Made by a program: the position numbers and the translations under genes. 64,000 nucleotides of DNA from Paracentrotus lividus (lineage: Eukaryota; Echinodermata; Echinoidea; Camarodonta; Echinidae), in the NCBI GenBank assembly GCA_940671915.1, contig CALNVZ010000649.1, positions 7,977,233 through 8,041,232 on the forward strand, written 5' to 3'. The notes beneath the pieces were generated by a model that worked only from the letters and a program-made list of their open reading frames with translations, ran no database searches and was not told where the DNA came from. This document shows positions 60,801 to 63,471 of the stretch, piece by piece (the stretch's first letter is position 1; the number at the start of each line of letters is the position of its first letter).

Positions 60801-63471
60801 CCAAGCTATTTTGCAACTTTGTCCCACGCGTTACTGACATATAATTTACCATAACTTAAATTCAAAATGATTCATCTCAATAATTTTTCATGTTATGGTT
60901 AAAGGTTCAGAACCTTTACCAAAAACATCAAAAAGAATTGACATAAATTGTTTCATACTTACGTTATGGTGAATTATTTGTGAGTAACGCGTGGGACAAA
61001 GTTGAAAAATAGCTTGGACTTGCCTGTAACCAAAAAACGATACAACTGTTCTCATGTTAAGGGTACTCAATCATTATTTACAATAAAGGAAGAGTGTCAA
61101 TTCTGAAATGTACAAATGGCCACAATTTTTATGAGTTTATTAATTTGTAAATGCGTAAATAAATTGTTTATGCCTTGTACATGTAAATATTTGTTTGTTC
61201 ATTAACATTGTAAAAATATGATTTCTGTAACTCAAAACTCAATAATATGGTCTATTTTTTTGTGAAAAGTTAGATGAATGTGTGTATGTATGTTGGTGAC
61301 CATTACTGATGTCTTTATTGGTTTACTGTTTGCAATGCAGCTTGCCTAAAGAGGAAACCGATCCGCAAAGCCGGTCGTAAGCTCTCAGTGACGTCTTGGA
61401 CGAGGTTCTGGGTAGGACTCTGGGGCACAAACCTGGTTCACTACGCAGCCAAGTCCTTCAATTCTATTGAGAGAGCACATGTGAGTAAGGGATAGACTCG
61501 TAGGGGTATTCTCATAGCCATGGTTTAGTTAACCCTAGGTTAACTTAGACCACACTTTTCTGGTGTACCAGTTGTCAACTCATTCACCAAGTAAAAATTA
61601 CTCTAATCCTGTGGCAAAAAGATATTAAAGAATTAATTGTGTCAGGAAATAAGAGTAGGAAAGTATGAAAATACAATGAACTCTAATGAATCAATTAGTA
61701 CATTAACTTTGCCACGAATATGGAAGAATGCACATTCTGTGGGGTTAAACCTAAGTTTAATTATCAGAATGGCACCCAATAAGATAAAGATTTGTCCCAT
61801 GGCTGAGATCCTTCAATTGAATCGAGAGAAGACAAGAGAGTAGGGGATAAAACCATAGATATTATGATCTGTCCCTAGGTTGGGATTTTAAATTGATGTC
61901 CAGTGTATAGATCCTTTAATGTGATCAAGAGAACTCATCTGAGTAAGGAAGTATAGATTAGAATCTGTCTCTAGGATAAGATGTTAAATTGGTGTCCAGT
62001 GTATAGAGGATTATAGAGATTAAGTTTGCTTCTCTTTCCAGGCCCCAATTGCCAATTTAAATGGAAAATTATGTTCTATATCCTGTGTAAGATCATATTC
62101 AAATGTCATTATTTCTATTAAACTTCCCATTTATTTTCTATTATTTCTTCCTTGTAGCTCAAATTTAAAAAAATGCAGGGTTGTATATCCTTCTTAAGAT
62201 CATATTAGAATATGAGTATTTTATTAAAACTTCCTGTTTATTGTCTATTATTTCTTCCTTGCAGTTCAAATCAAAACCATGCACGGTTGTATATCCTACT
62301 TAAGATCATATTCAAATATCAGTATTTCTAGCTTCCCGTTTATTGTCTGTTATTTTTTCCTTGCAGTTCAAATCTAAACCACGCAAGGTTATATATCCTA
62401 CTTAAGATTATATTTGAATATCTATTAAACTTCCCGTTTATTGTCTATTATATCTTCTACATGTGATCATATTCATACATGTACCTTGCCGTTTATTGTC
62501 TTTTGTTTCAATCTTCTACTTGAGATCTTATTCAAATATCAATATTTCTGTTAAACTTCCCGTTTATTGTCTATTATTTCTTCTATACAGTTTAAATCGA
62601 AACCATGTAGGGTGGTGTTCTATCATGTTGAAAATGATATTTTGGTATCAGTATTTCTAACTATCTGTTTATTGTCTATTATTTCTTCCATGCAGTTTAA
62701 ATCGAAACCATGCAAGGTGTTCTCAATATCAGATTGGATGGTATCTATGCCTGAAACCAAACACAGTAACGTCATATTATTAACAGATCCAAATACAGGT
62801 ATGTAGTCCCATTACTTATAATCTATGTTTGTATTTATCTAGTACCCAAGAGTGCGTTTAACCAAAACAGATGGGGTACAGAAATCTTATAATTGACAAT
62901 GGCAAGCTTTCTTTCTGTATAAAGAAATATTTACATGTAAAAGATATGAAAAGTTCTGCAATTTCTTTTTCATAGATGTGAAAATATTTGCTTTAGATAT
63001 TTGTTACAAAAAAAAAAAAAAAAAAATTCCTTCTTCTTTTGAATATGAGAAGCAAGTACGTTCTAGAAAAATATTTTCATTCTAGACCAAAATTGTAGGG
63101 GTAATAATTTATCAGGGGAAACTTTTGAGGAGAAAGGTGCTCTTTTGGCTTCTTGGTTACATAATAATTTGGGTGTGAATGTAATGAATTGCTATTTTTG
63201 TTGTTTTTTTTTTGTGATAGAAGTGGGCATATATTATAAAATCACACCTCTCAGAATGTTGCATTCTCGTTAAGAAAACAGGACAGGTTGAGTAGTTGAG
63301 GACTTGGGGTGATGCTATATAAGGTTACATGTTTGTACGGGATTTAATAACTGGGCTATGTATTTCTTTCTACCAGGTAACAGCTACAAGTATAAAACAC
63401 AAAGCTACTCAGTGGCCTGTGCATGGGTTCGGAATCTAGACGAAGCGACAAAGAAAAAGAGAGGTCCAAAG
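16365..63471 (+). CDS. RALGPS: RALGPS orthologue: Ral-specific RasGEF with PH domain (18 coding exons in window, 3' end missing)
   Basis: RALGPS proteins load GTP onto Ral GTPases and are recruited to membranes through a C-terminal PH domain. The exons join as 16365-16520, 39039-39149, 39830-39880, 42947-43030, 45336-45425, 46356-46448, 47383-47506, 47876-47958, 48757-48896, 49233-49294, 57515-57632, 58323-58358, 58638-58744, 60084-60138, 60483-60556, 61341-61480, 62696-62798 and 63377-63471. This gives 574 codons, every junction is GT-AG and every phase matches. The CDC25 domain is at residues about 73-311, with [40 protein letters not shown] and [20 protein letters not shown]. The linker holds PGTP (a PxxP), [10 protein letters not shown] and [12 protein letters not shown]. 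The PH domain starts near 461 with [20 protein letters not shown]. Human RALGPS1/2 are about 557/583 aa, so only a short tail (VPxNLMxFE in vertebrates) should lie past the right edge. The N-terminal 70 residues are not conserved. There are no other genes on either strand in the span. Confidence 0.95.
16568..16682 (-). repeat. Partial tRNA-derived SINE, reverse orientation
   Basis: The reverse complement reads GAGCAACTTCTATCTGGTGC, TGCTCAGCGGCTGCCA..., then TTTGTTTCGGACAATAAAA, the same body and tail as the SINE at 28503. It starts only about 48 bp after the exon 1 donor. The head with polymerase III boxes is absent. Confidence 0.75.
17140..17577. mobile_element. Dispersed repeat, copy 1 of an adjacent pair
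   Basis: Starts AAAGGGAAACAGTAACTTTC and ends TTACTGCATCCCTTTAA. Inside are ATTGCTCTAATAGTAAAAAC and TACCAGACTGACCTATAAG. It aligns over its length with 17697-18155. AAAGGGA..CAGTAAC / GTTACTG..TCCCTTT is a short terminal inverted repeat, so it is MITE-like. A CRISPR-type or coding interpretation has no support. Confidence 0.75.
17697..18155. mobile_element. Dispersed repeat, copy 2 of an adjacent pair
   Basis: Same order of blocks as 17140-17577: ATTGCTCTGACAGTAAAAAC, CACGACAGGAA, TACAGCAAGCAATT, GCCAGACTGACCTAG, GTTACGGCATCCCTTTAA. The copies differ by roughly a fifth of positions by eye, so they are not a recent local duplication. Confidence 0.75.
18180..19020. repeat. Diverged tandem array, about seven units of 95-140 bp
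   Basis: The cue ACAGCAATAAGGGCGTT recurs near 18315 and 18443, then in variant forms near 18582, 18697, 18791, 18886 and 19004. Each is preceded by 'TTACATC.TCTCC' or 'CAGTATACATCG' text and followed by 'GCCCTTCTGGCTCTCAAAGCTTGGCT'-like text. Open frames across it are incidental. Confidence 0.75.
19259..19302. repeat. Poly-C plus CA microsatellite
   Basis: About 16 C followed by about 12 CA units. Confidence 0.9.
20124..20340. mobile_element. TTAA-flanked non-autonomous element, short form
   Basis: TTAAAGATAATCTAGAGTAG at the left and CAAGCTTGGCTTTAA at the right. It shares both flanks with the longer copy at 59199-59672 but lacks that copy's central ~250 bp. An internal hairpin CAGCCAAA...TTTTGGCTG lies near the right end. 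TTAA at each end suggests a piggyBac/Kolobok-type target site. Confidence 0.8.
23320..23860. promoter_or_regulatory. Candidate intronic cis-regulatory element
   Basis: This block stands out from the AT-rich, repeat-rich intron: balanced base composition, no microsatellite apart from a short CA run, no inverted-repeat ends, and dense binding-site-like words (CGCTAATTAGTTAATTGAG, CGGATTCCTC, AGATCATTAG, GATTATAACGATA). It has no coding potential. The function is inference from texture only. Confidence 0.3.
25213..25548. repeat. Minisatellite of ATCTGGACTAAATGTGGA-type units
   Basis: Units of about 12-22 bp built on CTGGACTAAAT / AATCTGGACTATAT recur about 15-18 times, in places in a higher-order arrangement with 'GGAATAGATCAAGAATAAG'. 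The array is imperfect and ends sharply before 25550. Confidence 0.85.
25600..25715 (+). repeat. Dispersed repeat fragment with GGACGTTAAATGGTGGTCC core
   Basis: The run ATCGGATAGGACGTTAAATG followed by GTGGTCC..AGTTAAAGAACCCAC resembles a body sequence I associate with invertebrate tRNA-type SINEs. No A/B boxes were found here, so it is a fragment at best. Confidence 0.35.
25953..26087 (+). repeat. Inverted element built from GGACAA.TACCCC motifs, copy 2
   Basis: TTCTAGGACAATTACCCCTG leads in, the centre is AAAATCTACAACCTAACCAC..., and GGGGTAGTTGTTCTGGGGTA then ATTGTCC lead out in inverted orientation. It has the same plan as 9699 and 45440. Confidence 0.7.
26194..26328. mobile_element. MITE with GGGGCCTGTTTCTCGAAAC ends
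   Basis: The left GGCCTGTTTCTCGAAACCGT pairs with the right ATGGTTTCAAGAAACAGGCC, and GTCGTAAGTCTAAG pairs with TTAGGCTTATGA. It is about 135 bp. The long overlapping open frames on both strands come from this symmetry. Confidence 0.85.
27462..27600. repeat. A/T-rich microsatellite cluster (TAAA, TAA, TAAAAA)
   Basis: A C tract, then poly-A, then TAAA, TAA and AATAAA repeats. The opposite-strand frame (poly Leu/Phe/Tyr) is an artefact. Confidence 0.9.
28503..28747 (+). repeat. tRNA-derived SINE
   Basis: TCGGGAGGTCGTGGGTTCAA then TCCCCGGC is a polymerase III B box within a tRNA-like head whose A-box side is eroded. The body GAGCAATGTCCATCTGGTGC, TGCTCAGCAGCTGCCA and TTTTGTTTCGGACAATAGAA follows. 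It is paralogous to copies at 16568 (reverse) and 48436. Confidence 0.8.
30660..30770. repeat. Degenerate interstitial telomere-like repeat
   Basis: AGGGTTAGGTTCAGGG, TAAGGTTAGG, AAGGGTTAGGGTTAGC: imperfect TTAGGG units over about 110 bp. A smaller patch, CTAACCCTAAATCCCTAACC, is at about 35527-35555. Confidence 0.75.
31670..32385. promoter_or_regulatory. Candidate intronic cis-regulatory element
   Basis: A second stretch of intron 1 with balanced composition and no inverted-repeat ends or microsatellites (TCTTCTCGGGCGATACCGAT, CCACCACTTACCATAATTTG, GCCTGTGGGCGGTAAG). No coding frame. Inferred only from contrast with the surroundings. Confidence 0.25.
34263..34676 (+). mobile_element. Foldback-like element of iterated TTAGACCAAGTGG motifs, copy 1
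   Basis: The left half contains repeated TTGGTCTAA / TTTTGTCTAAT in one direction. The right half contains ATTAGACCAAGTG, ATTAGACCAATTG, ATTAGACCAAGTA and similar in the other. The outer ends AATTGCCAATTGGTCTAAAT and AGACCAAGTGGATATAAACC are inverted. An inverse copy lies at 41613-42020. Confidence 0.75.
36577..36640. repeat. TA microsatellite
   Basis: Long TA runs with single interruptions. More TA continues at 36822-36850 and 38352-38362, on either side of inserted elements. Confidence 0.9.
36642..36818. mobile_element. Short MITE inside the TA microsatellite
   Basis: The start TTACTAAAACGGGCCTTAAG pairs loosely with the end CGCCTTAAGGACGAAAATAG. CCCCTTAGCG is repeated inside. About 177 bp, with TA repeats directly on both sides. 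Confidence 0.55.
36851..38354. mobile_element. Tc1/mariner-type non-autonomous element with a nested MITE
   Basis: The left AGTGGTGGCCAAATTATTAG then AACACC pairs with the right GGTGTTCTAATAATTTTGGC then CACCACTG, with TA at the borders. No transposase reading frame is visible in its ~1.0 kb of own sequence. Another element (37313-37816) is inserted inside. Confidence 0.85.
37313..37816. mobile_element. Kolobok-like MITE with TTAA target site
   Basis: TTAAAGGGGAGGTTCACCCT at the left pairs with AGGGTGAACTTCCCCTTTAA at the right. Subterminal GTGACGTCATATGCGAGCAG pairs with CTGCTCGCACGTGACGTCAC. The arms are over 150 bp. TTAA borders fit Kolobok or piggyBac-type integration. Confidence 0.85.
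39039..39149 (+). CDS. RALGPS: RALGPS coding exon 2 (start of CDC25 domain)
   Basis: CTTTGCAG|AAC...GCT|GTAAGT, 37 codons, phase 0-0. [19 protein letters not shown] matches the vertebrate K-S-Y/F-D-A-V-V-F-D-V-L-K-V-T-P-E-E-F/Y-A opening of the RasGEF domain. Confidence 0.95.
39338..39407. repeat. Strong hairpin in RALGPS intron 2
   Basis: AAGAGAGCCTGAGCTTTC..ATCCTAGCAGA pairs with TCTGCTAGGAT..GAAAGCTCAGGCTCTCTT around a loop of a few bases (about 30-bp arms, one or two mismatches). It lies about 190 bp after the exon 2 donor, on the transcribed strand. Confidence 0.85.
39436..39600. mobile_element. Foldback MITE AGGCCCATATTCTGCTATGA...
   Basis: AGGCCCATATTCTGCTATGA then AGACTAAGTTTGTATG pairs with the right end CATACAAACTCGTTCTTC then ATAGCAGAATATGGGCCT. 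The inverted repeat covers most of its 165 bp. Confidence 0.85.
39830..39880 (+). CDS. RALGPS: RALGPS coding exon 3
   Basis: TGTTTCCAG|ACC...GAG|GTAAGA, 17 codons, phase 0-0: [17 protein letters not shown], equivalent to vertebrate QITLMDIPVFKAIQPE, the first helix contact of the CDC25 fold. Confidence 0.95.
40593..41037. mobile_element. Inverted-end element CATATCGAAATGAGACACAAG..., copy B
   Basis: Left CATATCGAAATGAGACACAA, right TTGTCTCATTTTGATATGAT. The interior includes TTTCTGAATCTTCAATGTTT, the reverse complement of the interior of copy A. An extra central segment (about 40640-40850) is bounded by AAATTTCCTTGACCC and GGGTCAAGGAAATC inverted repeats. Confidence 0.75.
41613..42020 (-). 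mobile_element. Foldback-like element of iterated TTAGACCAAGTGG motifs, copy 2 (inverse)
   Basis: ATATCCACTTGGTCTAACAG at the left is the reverse complement of the right end of the copy at 34263, and TTTAGACCAAATGGCAATTT at the right matches that copy's left end. The middle marker CAGTCTGTTACTGGAATTGA corresponds to 'CCTGTAACAGACTGGG' of the other copy. Confidence 0.8.
42947..43030 (+). CDS. RALGPS: RALGPS coding exon 4
   Basis: TTTCAG|GAG...CAG|GTGAGC, 28 codons, phase 0-0. [10 protein letters not shown] then [11 protein letters not shown] matches ELxSCGW..K and NVVAFTRRFNQ of RALGPS1/2. Confidence 0.95.
43075..43345 (+). repeat. Dispersed repeat ATGCCTCCGCGGAGGCATTATG...
   Basis: Begins with a perfect hairpin ATGCCTCCGCGGAGGCAT, then GTCCGTACGTCCGTCCC, then CATGATAACTCAAGAACCGT, with a second CAATAACTCAAGAACCATTT block 150 bp on. 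This phrase recurs in many marine invertebrate genomes. The family name is not asserted. Confidence 0.65.
44061..44153. mobile_element. Short TTAA-bordered MITE remnant
   Basis: TTAACCTGTTGGAGACGAGC at the left and GTCCTCAATGGGTTAA at the right, with an internal hairpin GCCCGAATATATTCGGGC. Confidence 0.6.
44288..44422. mobile_element. Foldback element in intron 4
   Basis: GTGGAAGGTTTCATGGTGCA pairs with TGCAACATGAAACCTTCCAC, and GTACGAGTGGTCCTGAA pairs with TTCGGGACCACTCATAAC. Arms of about 55 bp. The long antisense open frame here is a by-product. Confidence 0.85.
45151..45360 (+). repeat. Three 70-bp tandem units spanning the exon 5 acceptor
   Basis: TCTATACAT....ATGAGTTTCTG at 45183, 45253 and 45323 is spaced exactly 70 bp, each followed by GGTAGTA.ATGAAAT-like text and preceded by CAAATA.AATA.T..TTTTCTT. 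The third unit contains the real acceptor and the first 25 bases of exon 5. The first keeps an AG but hits a stop after seven codons. The second has lost the AG. Confidence 0.9.
45336..45425 (+). CDS. RALGPS: RALGPS coding exon 5
   Basis: ATACATGTAG|GTG...AAG|GTAAGA, 30 codons, phase 0-0. [13 protein letters not shown] then [15 protein letters not shown] is the most conserved RasGEF helix (VSFWVVREIL..). The acceptor has a weak pyrimidine tract and is the third copy of a 70-bp tandem unit. Confidence 0.95.
45440..45890 (+). repeat. Inverted element built from GGACAA.TACCCC motifs, copy 3 (largest)
   Basis: About a dozen units of the form TGGACAATTACCCCC or TGGACAACTACCCCC run left to right, then AAAATATCTACCCCCTAACC and CTACACCTAACCCTAACC, then GGGTAGTTGTCCTGGGGTAA and TTGTCCTGGGGG in inverse orientation. 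A different element is inserted at 45562-45687. Confidence 0.8.
45562..45687. mobile_element. Small MITE with CAGTAGCGGATGCAG / CTTGGATCCGCGCCTGG ends, nested
   Basis: The ends are imperfect inverted repeats of the CAGTGGCGGATCCAGG type common in hAT-like and related MITEs. The interior has AATTGTCTCAAGACAATT, a perfect palindrome, flanked by GGGCCC. It interrupts the motif array cleanly. Similar single ends are at 26986 and 49534. Confidence 0.65.
46356..46448 (+). CDS. RALGPS: RALGPS coding exon 6
   Basis: CTTATTTCCTCCCAG|AAA...AAT|GTGAGT, 31 codons, phase 0-0: [18 protein letters not shown] then [10 protein letters not shown], matching [26 protein letters not shown]. Confidence 0.95.
47383..47506 (+). 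CDS. RALGPS: RALGPS coding exon 7
   Basis: GCTCATTATAG|CTG...CTTG|GTAAGT, phase 0 in and 1 out. [29 protein letters not shown] and PCIPYL match the vertebrate kinase-like order L..RKDKTTFEKL..LMSKEDNYKR.R.YI....PSIPYLG. A C-rich tract follows the donor. Confidence 0.95.
47876..47958 (+). CDS. RALGPS: RALGPS coding exon 8
   Basis: CTCCTTACAG|GA...AAA|GTAAGT, phase 1 in and 0 out. It continues IPYLG with [20 protein letters not shown], matching vertebrate IYLLDLIYIDSAYPASGSI. Confidence 0.95.
48036..48344. mobile_element. Element with AGGGTTCATAC / GTATGAACCCT ends and GTCATGGAA sub-repeats
   Basis: The left GGGTTCATACGGGTCATGAA and the right AAGTGTATGAACCCT form short inverted ends. AAAGTCATGGAA-type units recur about eight times, all in one direction here. 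It lies between exons 8 and 9. Confidence 0.75.
48436..48650 (+). repeat. tRNA-derived SINE with both Pol III boxes
   Basis: The A box is in TTGGCTCAGTAGATAGAGCA and the B box in AGTTGGTTCAATCCCCTGCC, separated by tRNA-like spacing. The body AGAGCAACGTCAATCAATTG and the tail TTCGTTTTGGACAACAAAAT follow. The body past the tRNA head rules out a functional tRNA gene. Confidence 0.85.
48657..48702 (+). repeat. Duplicated fragment of RALGPS exon 9
   Basis: ATCTCAGTTCCAATAATCGT then AGTACGAGTTAAAA matches exon 9 ATCTGAGTTCCAGCAATCGC then AGTACGAGTTAGAA, offset by 121 bp. It directly follows the SINE tail and is not itself spliced in any obvious way. Confidence 0.85.
48757..48896 (+). CDS. RALGPS: RALGPS coding exon 9 (end of CDC25 domain)
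   Basis: TTTTCCATTCAG|ATG...ACAA|GTGAGT, phase 0 in and 2 out. [38 protein letters not shown] and VEEDNY match [36 protein letters not shown]. Part of this exon is repeated 121 bp upstream. Confidence 0.95.
49025..49200. mobile_element. Inverted-end element, truncated copy C abutting exon 10
   Basis: Begins TATATCAAAACGAGACACAG and runs through AATTCAGAAAATCAAAAGTA like copy A (12307), but stops near 49200, leaving only about 30 bp to the exon 10 acceptor. A poly-T tract lies inside. Confidence 0.7.
49233..49294 (+). CDS. RALGPS: RALGPS coding exon 10
   Basis: TATAATTGTCCAG|G...ACAG|GTAAGA, phase 2 in and 1 out. It completes [19 protein letters not shown], matching vertebrate YKLSL.IEPG....S.EDL. 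A copy of a dispersed repeat ends about 30 bp before the acceptor. Confidence 0.93.
50988..51534. mobile_element. Composite foldback element just upstream of the candidate cassette exon
   Basis: The outer ends TTAGGCCCATATTCACA and ATATGGGCCTTAA are inverted. Inside, AGGTGTCCTAAAGTTAAGCC pairs with GGGCTTAACTTTAGGACACC, and GTACCAAAGTTTTGACGTCA pairs with TGACATCACACTTCGGTAC with CTGGTTCTAAACAA / TTGTTTAGAACCAG internally. Confidence 0.8.
51598..51657 (+). CDS. RALGPS: Candidate 60-nt cassette exon between RALGPS exons 10 and 11
   Basis: CTTTCATTAG|AAG...TCAG|GTATGT bounds 60 bases with phase 1 in and 1 out, exactly compatible with exons 10 and 11, and no stop. It would add 20 residues ([20 protein letters not shown]) to the linker. 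The sequence around its donor is the first unit of a nine-copy tandem array, as seen for proven exons of this gene. It has no vertebrate counterpart I recognise. The frame joins equally well without it, so it may be absent or alternatively spliced. Confidence 0.35.
51638..53480 (+). repeat. Tandem array, nine units of about 190-240 bp, starting at the candidate cassette exon donor
   Basis: The cue CTAACC(C/T)AT(C/T)GGGTATGTAGTGG recurs near 51650 (as CTAATACATCAGGTATGTAG), 51838, 52050, 52260, 52470, 52712, 52944, 53157 and 53380. Between cues lie AGATTATTCTTTTAATCC, CCCATTTCATTCAAAATTAA and CTTAATTTTTCATTCATTA in fixed order. The unit period corresponds to one donor-like GTATGT per unit. Confidence 0.9.
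54334..55322. mobile_element. Inverted-end element TAGGGGAGAG...GTTCCAACTAACCCC
   Basis: The left TAGGGGAGAGCGGGGTTATA pairs with the right CTAACCCCACTCTCCCCTA, with TA borders. The motif GTTCCAACTAACCCC recurs near 54522, 54913, 54937, 55281 and 55295, and inverted GGGGTTAGTTGGAACA at 54542. About 989 bp. The short frame at 54373-54576 shows no transposase motif. Confidence 0.85.
56637..56930. mobile_element. TTAA-bordered MITE TTAACCCTTTAGCACCT...
   Basis: TTAACCCTTTAGCACCTAGA at the left pairs with GTTTAGGTGCTAAAGGGTTAA (right end). CAGTTTACTCACTAGCGG pairs with GGCGGTTTAGTGAGTAAG. The target site is TTAA. Confidence 0.85.
57515..57632 (+). CDS. RALGPS: RALGPS coding exon 11 (SH3-motif linker)
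   Basis: ATCTTTATAG|AC...GCAAA|GTAAGT, phase 1 in and 2 out. It opens with [12 protein letters not shown] and continues [20 protein letters not shown]. The last part aligns with vertebrate LPTPPVPRHRKSHSLG. The PxxP is reduced to PGTP, so SH3 binding may be weaker than in vertebrates. HRKTKSLG is a likely basophilic-kinase/14-3-3-type site by analogy. Confidence 0.93.
58323..58358 (+). CDS. RALGPS: RALGPS coding exon 12 (36 nt)
   Basis: CTTTATCTCCAG|TGT...TAAG|GTAATT, phase 2 in and 2 out, encoding [12 protein letters not shown] plus part of a codon. Its small size makes it easy to miss. It is supported by phase continuity and two good splice sites, not by conservation. Since 36 nt is a multiple of three it could be skipped in frame. 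Confidence 0.75.
58638..58744 (+). CDS. RALGPS: RALGPS coding exon 13 (HLLDDS motif)
   Basis: CACTTTATTCCAG|C...GAAG|GTAGAC, phase 2 in and 1 out. [20 protein letters not shown] matches vertebrate FP..G.RHLLDDSV.E, a linker motif specific to RALGPS. The donor GTAGAC is suboptimal. The exon end plus donor is duplicated about 370 bp downstream. Confidence 0.92.
59020..59135 (+). repeat. Duplicated 3' edge and donor of RALGPS exon 13
   Basis: CTCAATAAGACCTTCAGTAT, TAAGCTCAATAGAAGGTAGA, ATTTCACGCCAATTTCAAA at 59077-59133 matches the end of exon 13 and the first ~25 bases of intron 13 (58709-58770), with a handful of changes including preservation of the GT donor. Confidence 0.9.
59199..59672. 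mobile_element. TTAA-flanked non-autonomous element, long form
   Basis: TTAAAGATAATCTAGATTAG to CAAGCTTGGCTTTAA. Outside it, 'GCAGTATACC|TTAA|GATGGCAAGTTTAAT' restores a copy of nearby 'CGTTATACTTTCAGTTGGCAAGTTTAAT' (59049-59076), so a duplicated flank acts as an empty site and shows TTAA duplication. The central GC-richer 250 bp (about 59365-59615) is missing from the 20124 copy. Confidence 0.85.
59958..60070. repeat. CT / CTGT microsatellite before exon 14
   Basis: CTCTCTCTCTGTCTGTCTGT and CT/TTTC repeats run almost to the exon 14 acceptor at 60083, with only about 15 ordinary bases between. Confidence 0.9.
60084..60138 (+). CDS. RALGPS: RALGPS coding exon 14
   Basis: ATGACCTCAG|GA...AACGG|GTGAGT, phase 1 in and 2 out. 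[19 protein letters not shown] matches vertebrate GSSxxSEFSEE. It is preceded by a long CT/CTGT microsatellite that doubles as an extended pyrimidine tract. Confidence 0.92.
60483..60556 (+). CDS. RALGPS: RALGPS coding exon 15
   Basis: TTCTTTTCCTAG|G...AATG|GTAAGT, phase 2 in and 1 out, encoding [20 protein letters not shown] and a few more residues. It is a linker segment just before the PH domain and is supported by phase and splice sites. Confidence 0.85.
60789..61029. mobile_element. MITE TTACGGGCAAGTCCAAGCTATTTT...
   Basis: ACGGGCAAGTCCAAGCTATT, TTGCAACTTTGTCCCACGCG, TTACTGAC pairs with GTGAGTAACGCGTGGGACAA, AGTTGAAAAATAGCTTGGAC, TTGCCTGTAA. The arms are about 50 bp and the interior is non-coding. 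Confidence 0.88.
61341..61480 (+). CDS. RALGPS: RALGPS coding exon 16 (PH domain, first half)
   Basis: GTTTGCAATGCAG|CT...CAT|GTGAGT, phase 1 in and 0 out. [19 protein letters not shown] then [19 protein letters not shown] matches LRRKTLLKEGRKP..SSWT.YW..L.G..L.YY.AKS. The KRK...RKAGRK cluster is where PH domains bind phosphoinositides. Its 3' edge is repeated twice in the next intron. Confidence 0.96.
61808..61960 (+). repeat. Two duplicated copies of the exon 16 3' edge and donor
   Basis: Exon 16 end CCTTCAATTCTATTGAGAGA / GCACAT|GTGAGTAAGGGATAG is echoed at about 61808 (CCTTCAATTGAATCGAGAGA, AGACAAGAGAGTAGGGGATA) and about 61913 (CCTTTAATGTGATCAAGAGA, ACTCATCTGAGTAAGGAAGT). Each copy is followed by ATCTGTC.CTAGG..G then GTCCAGTGTATAGA. 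The donor GT is lost in both later copies. Confidence 0.7.
62035..62695 (+). repeat. Tandem array (~105-bp units) of the exon 17 acceptor and 5' edge
   Basis: Units contain CTTCCCGTTTATTGTCTATT, ATTTCTTCC.T.CAG, TT(C/T)AAATC.AAACCATGCA and GATCATATTCAAATATCAGT. AG acceptors end at about 62157, 62264, 62366, 62590 and 62695, the last being the functional one. Two middle units have lost the exon-like part. The unit starting at 62591 reads [18 protein letters not shown]... and stays open for 35 codons into exon 17. Confidence 0.92.
62696..62798 (+). CDS. RALGPS: RALGPS coding exon 17 (PH domain, middle)
   Basis: CTTCCATGCAG|TTT...ACAG|GTATGT, phase 0 in and 1 out. [20 protein letters not shown] then [11 protein letters not shown] matches FKST..K.VSV.GWMV.MADDPEHPDLFLLTD...G. 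Its acceptor and first ~20 nt are the last member of a tandem array. Confidence 0.95.
63377..63471 (+). CDS. RALGPS: RALGPS coding exon 18 (PH domain C-terminal helix); gene continues past the window
   Basis: TTTCTTTCTACCAG|GT...AAAG|GTATTT, phase 1 in and 0 out. [20 protein letters not shown] then [10 protein letters not shown] matches GNSYKFQ.......LWFKHL..A... and includes the invariant Trp of the PH C-terminal helix. The remaining ~10 residues expected (VPxNLMxFE-like) were not found before base 64000. Confidence 0.94.
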
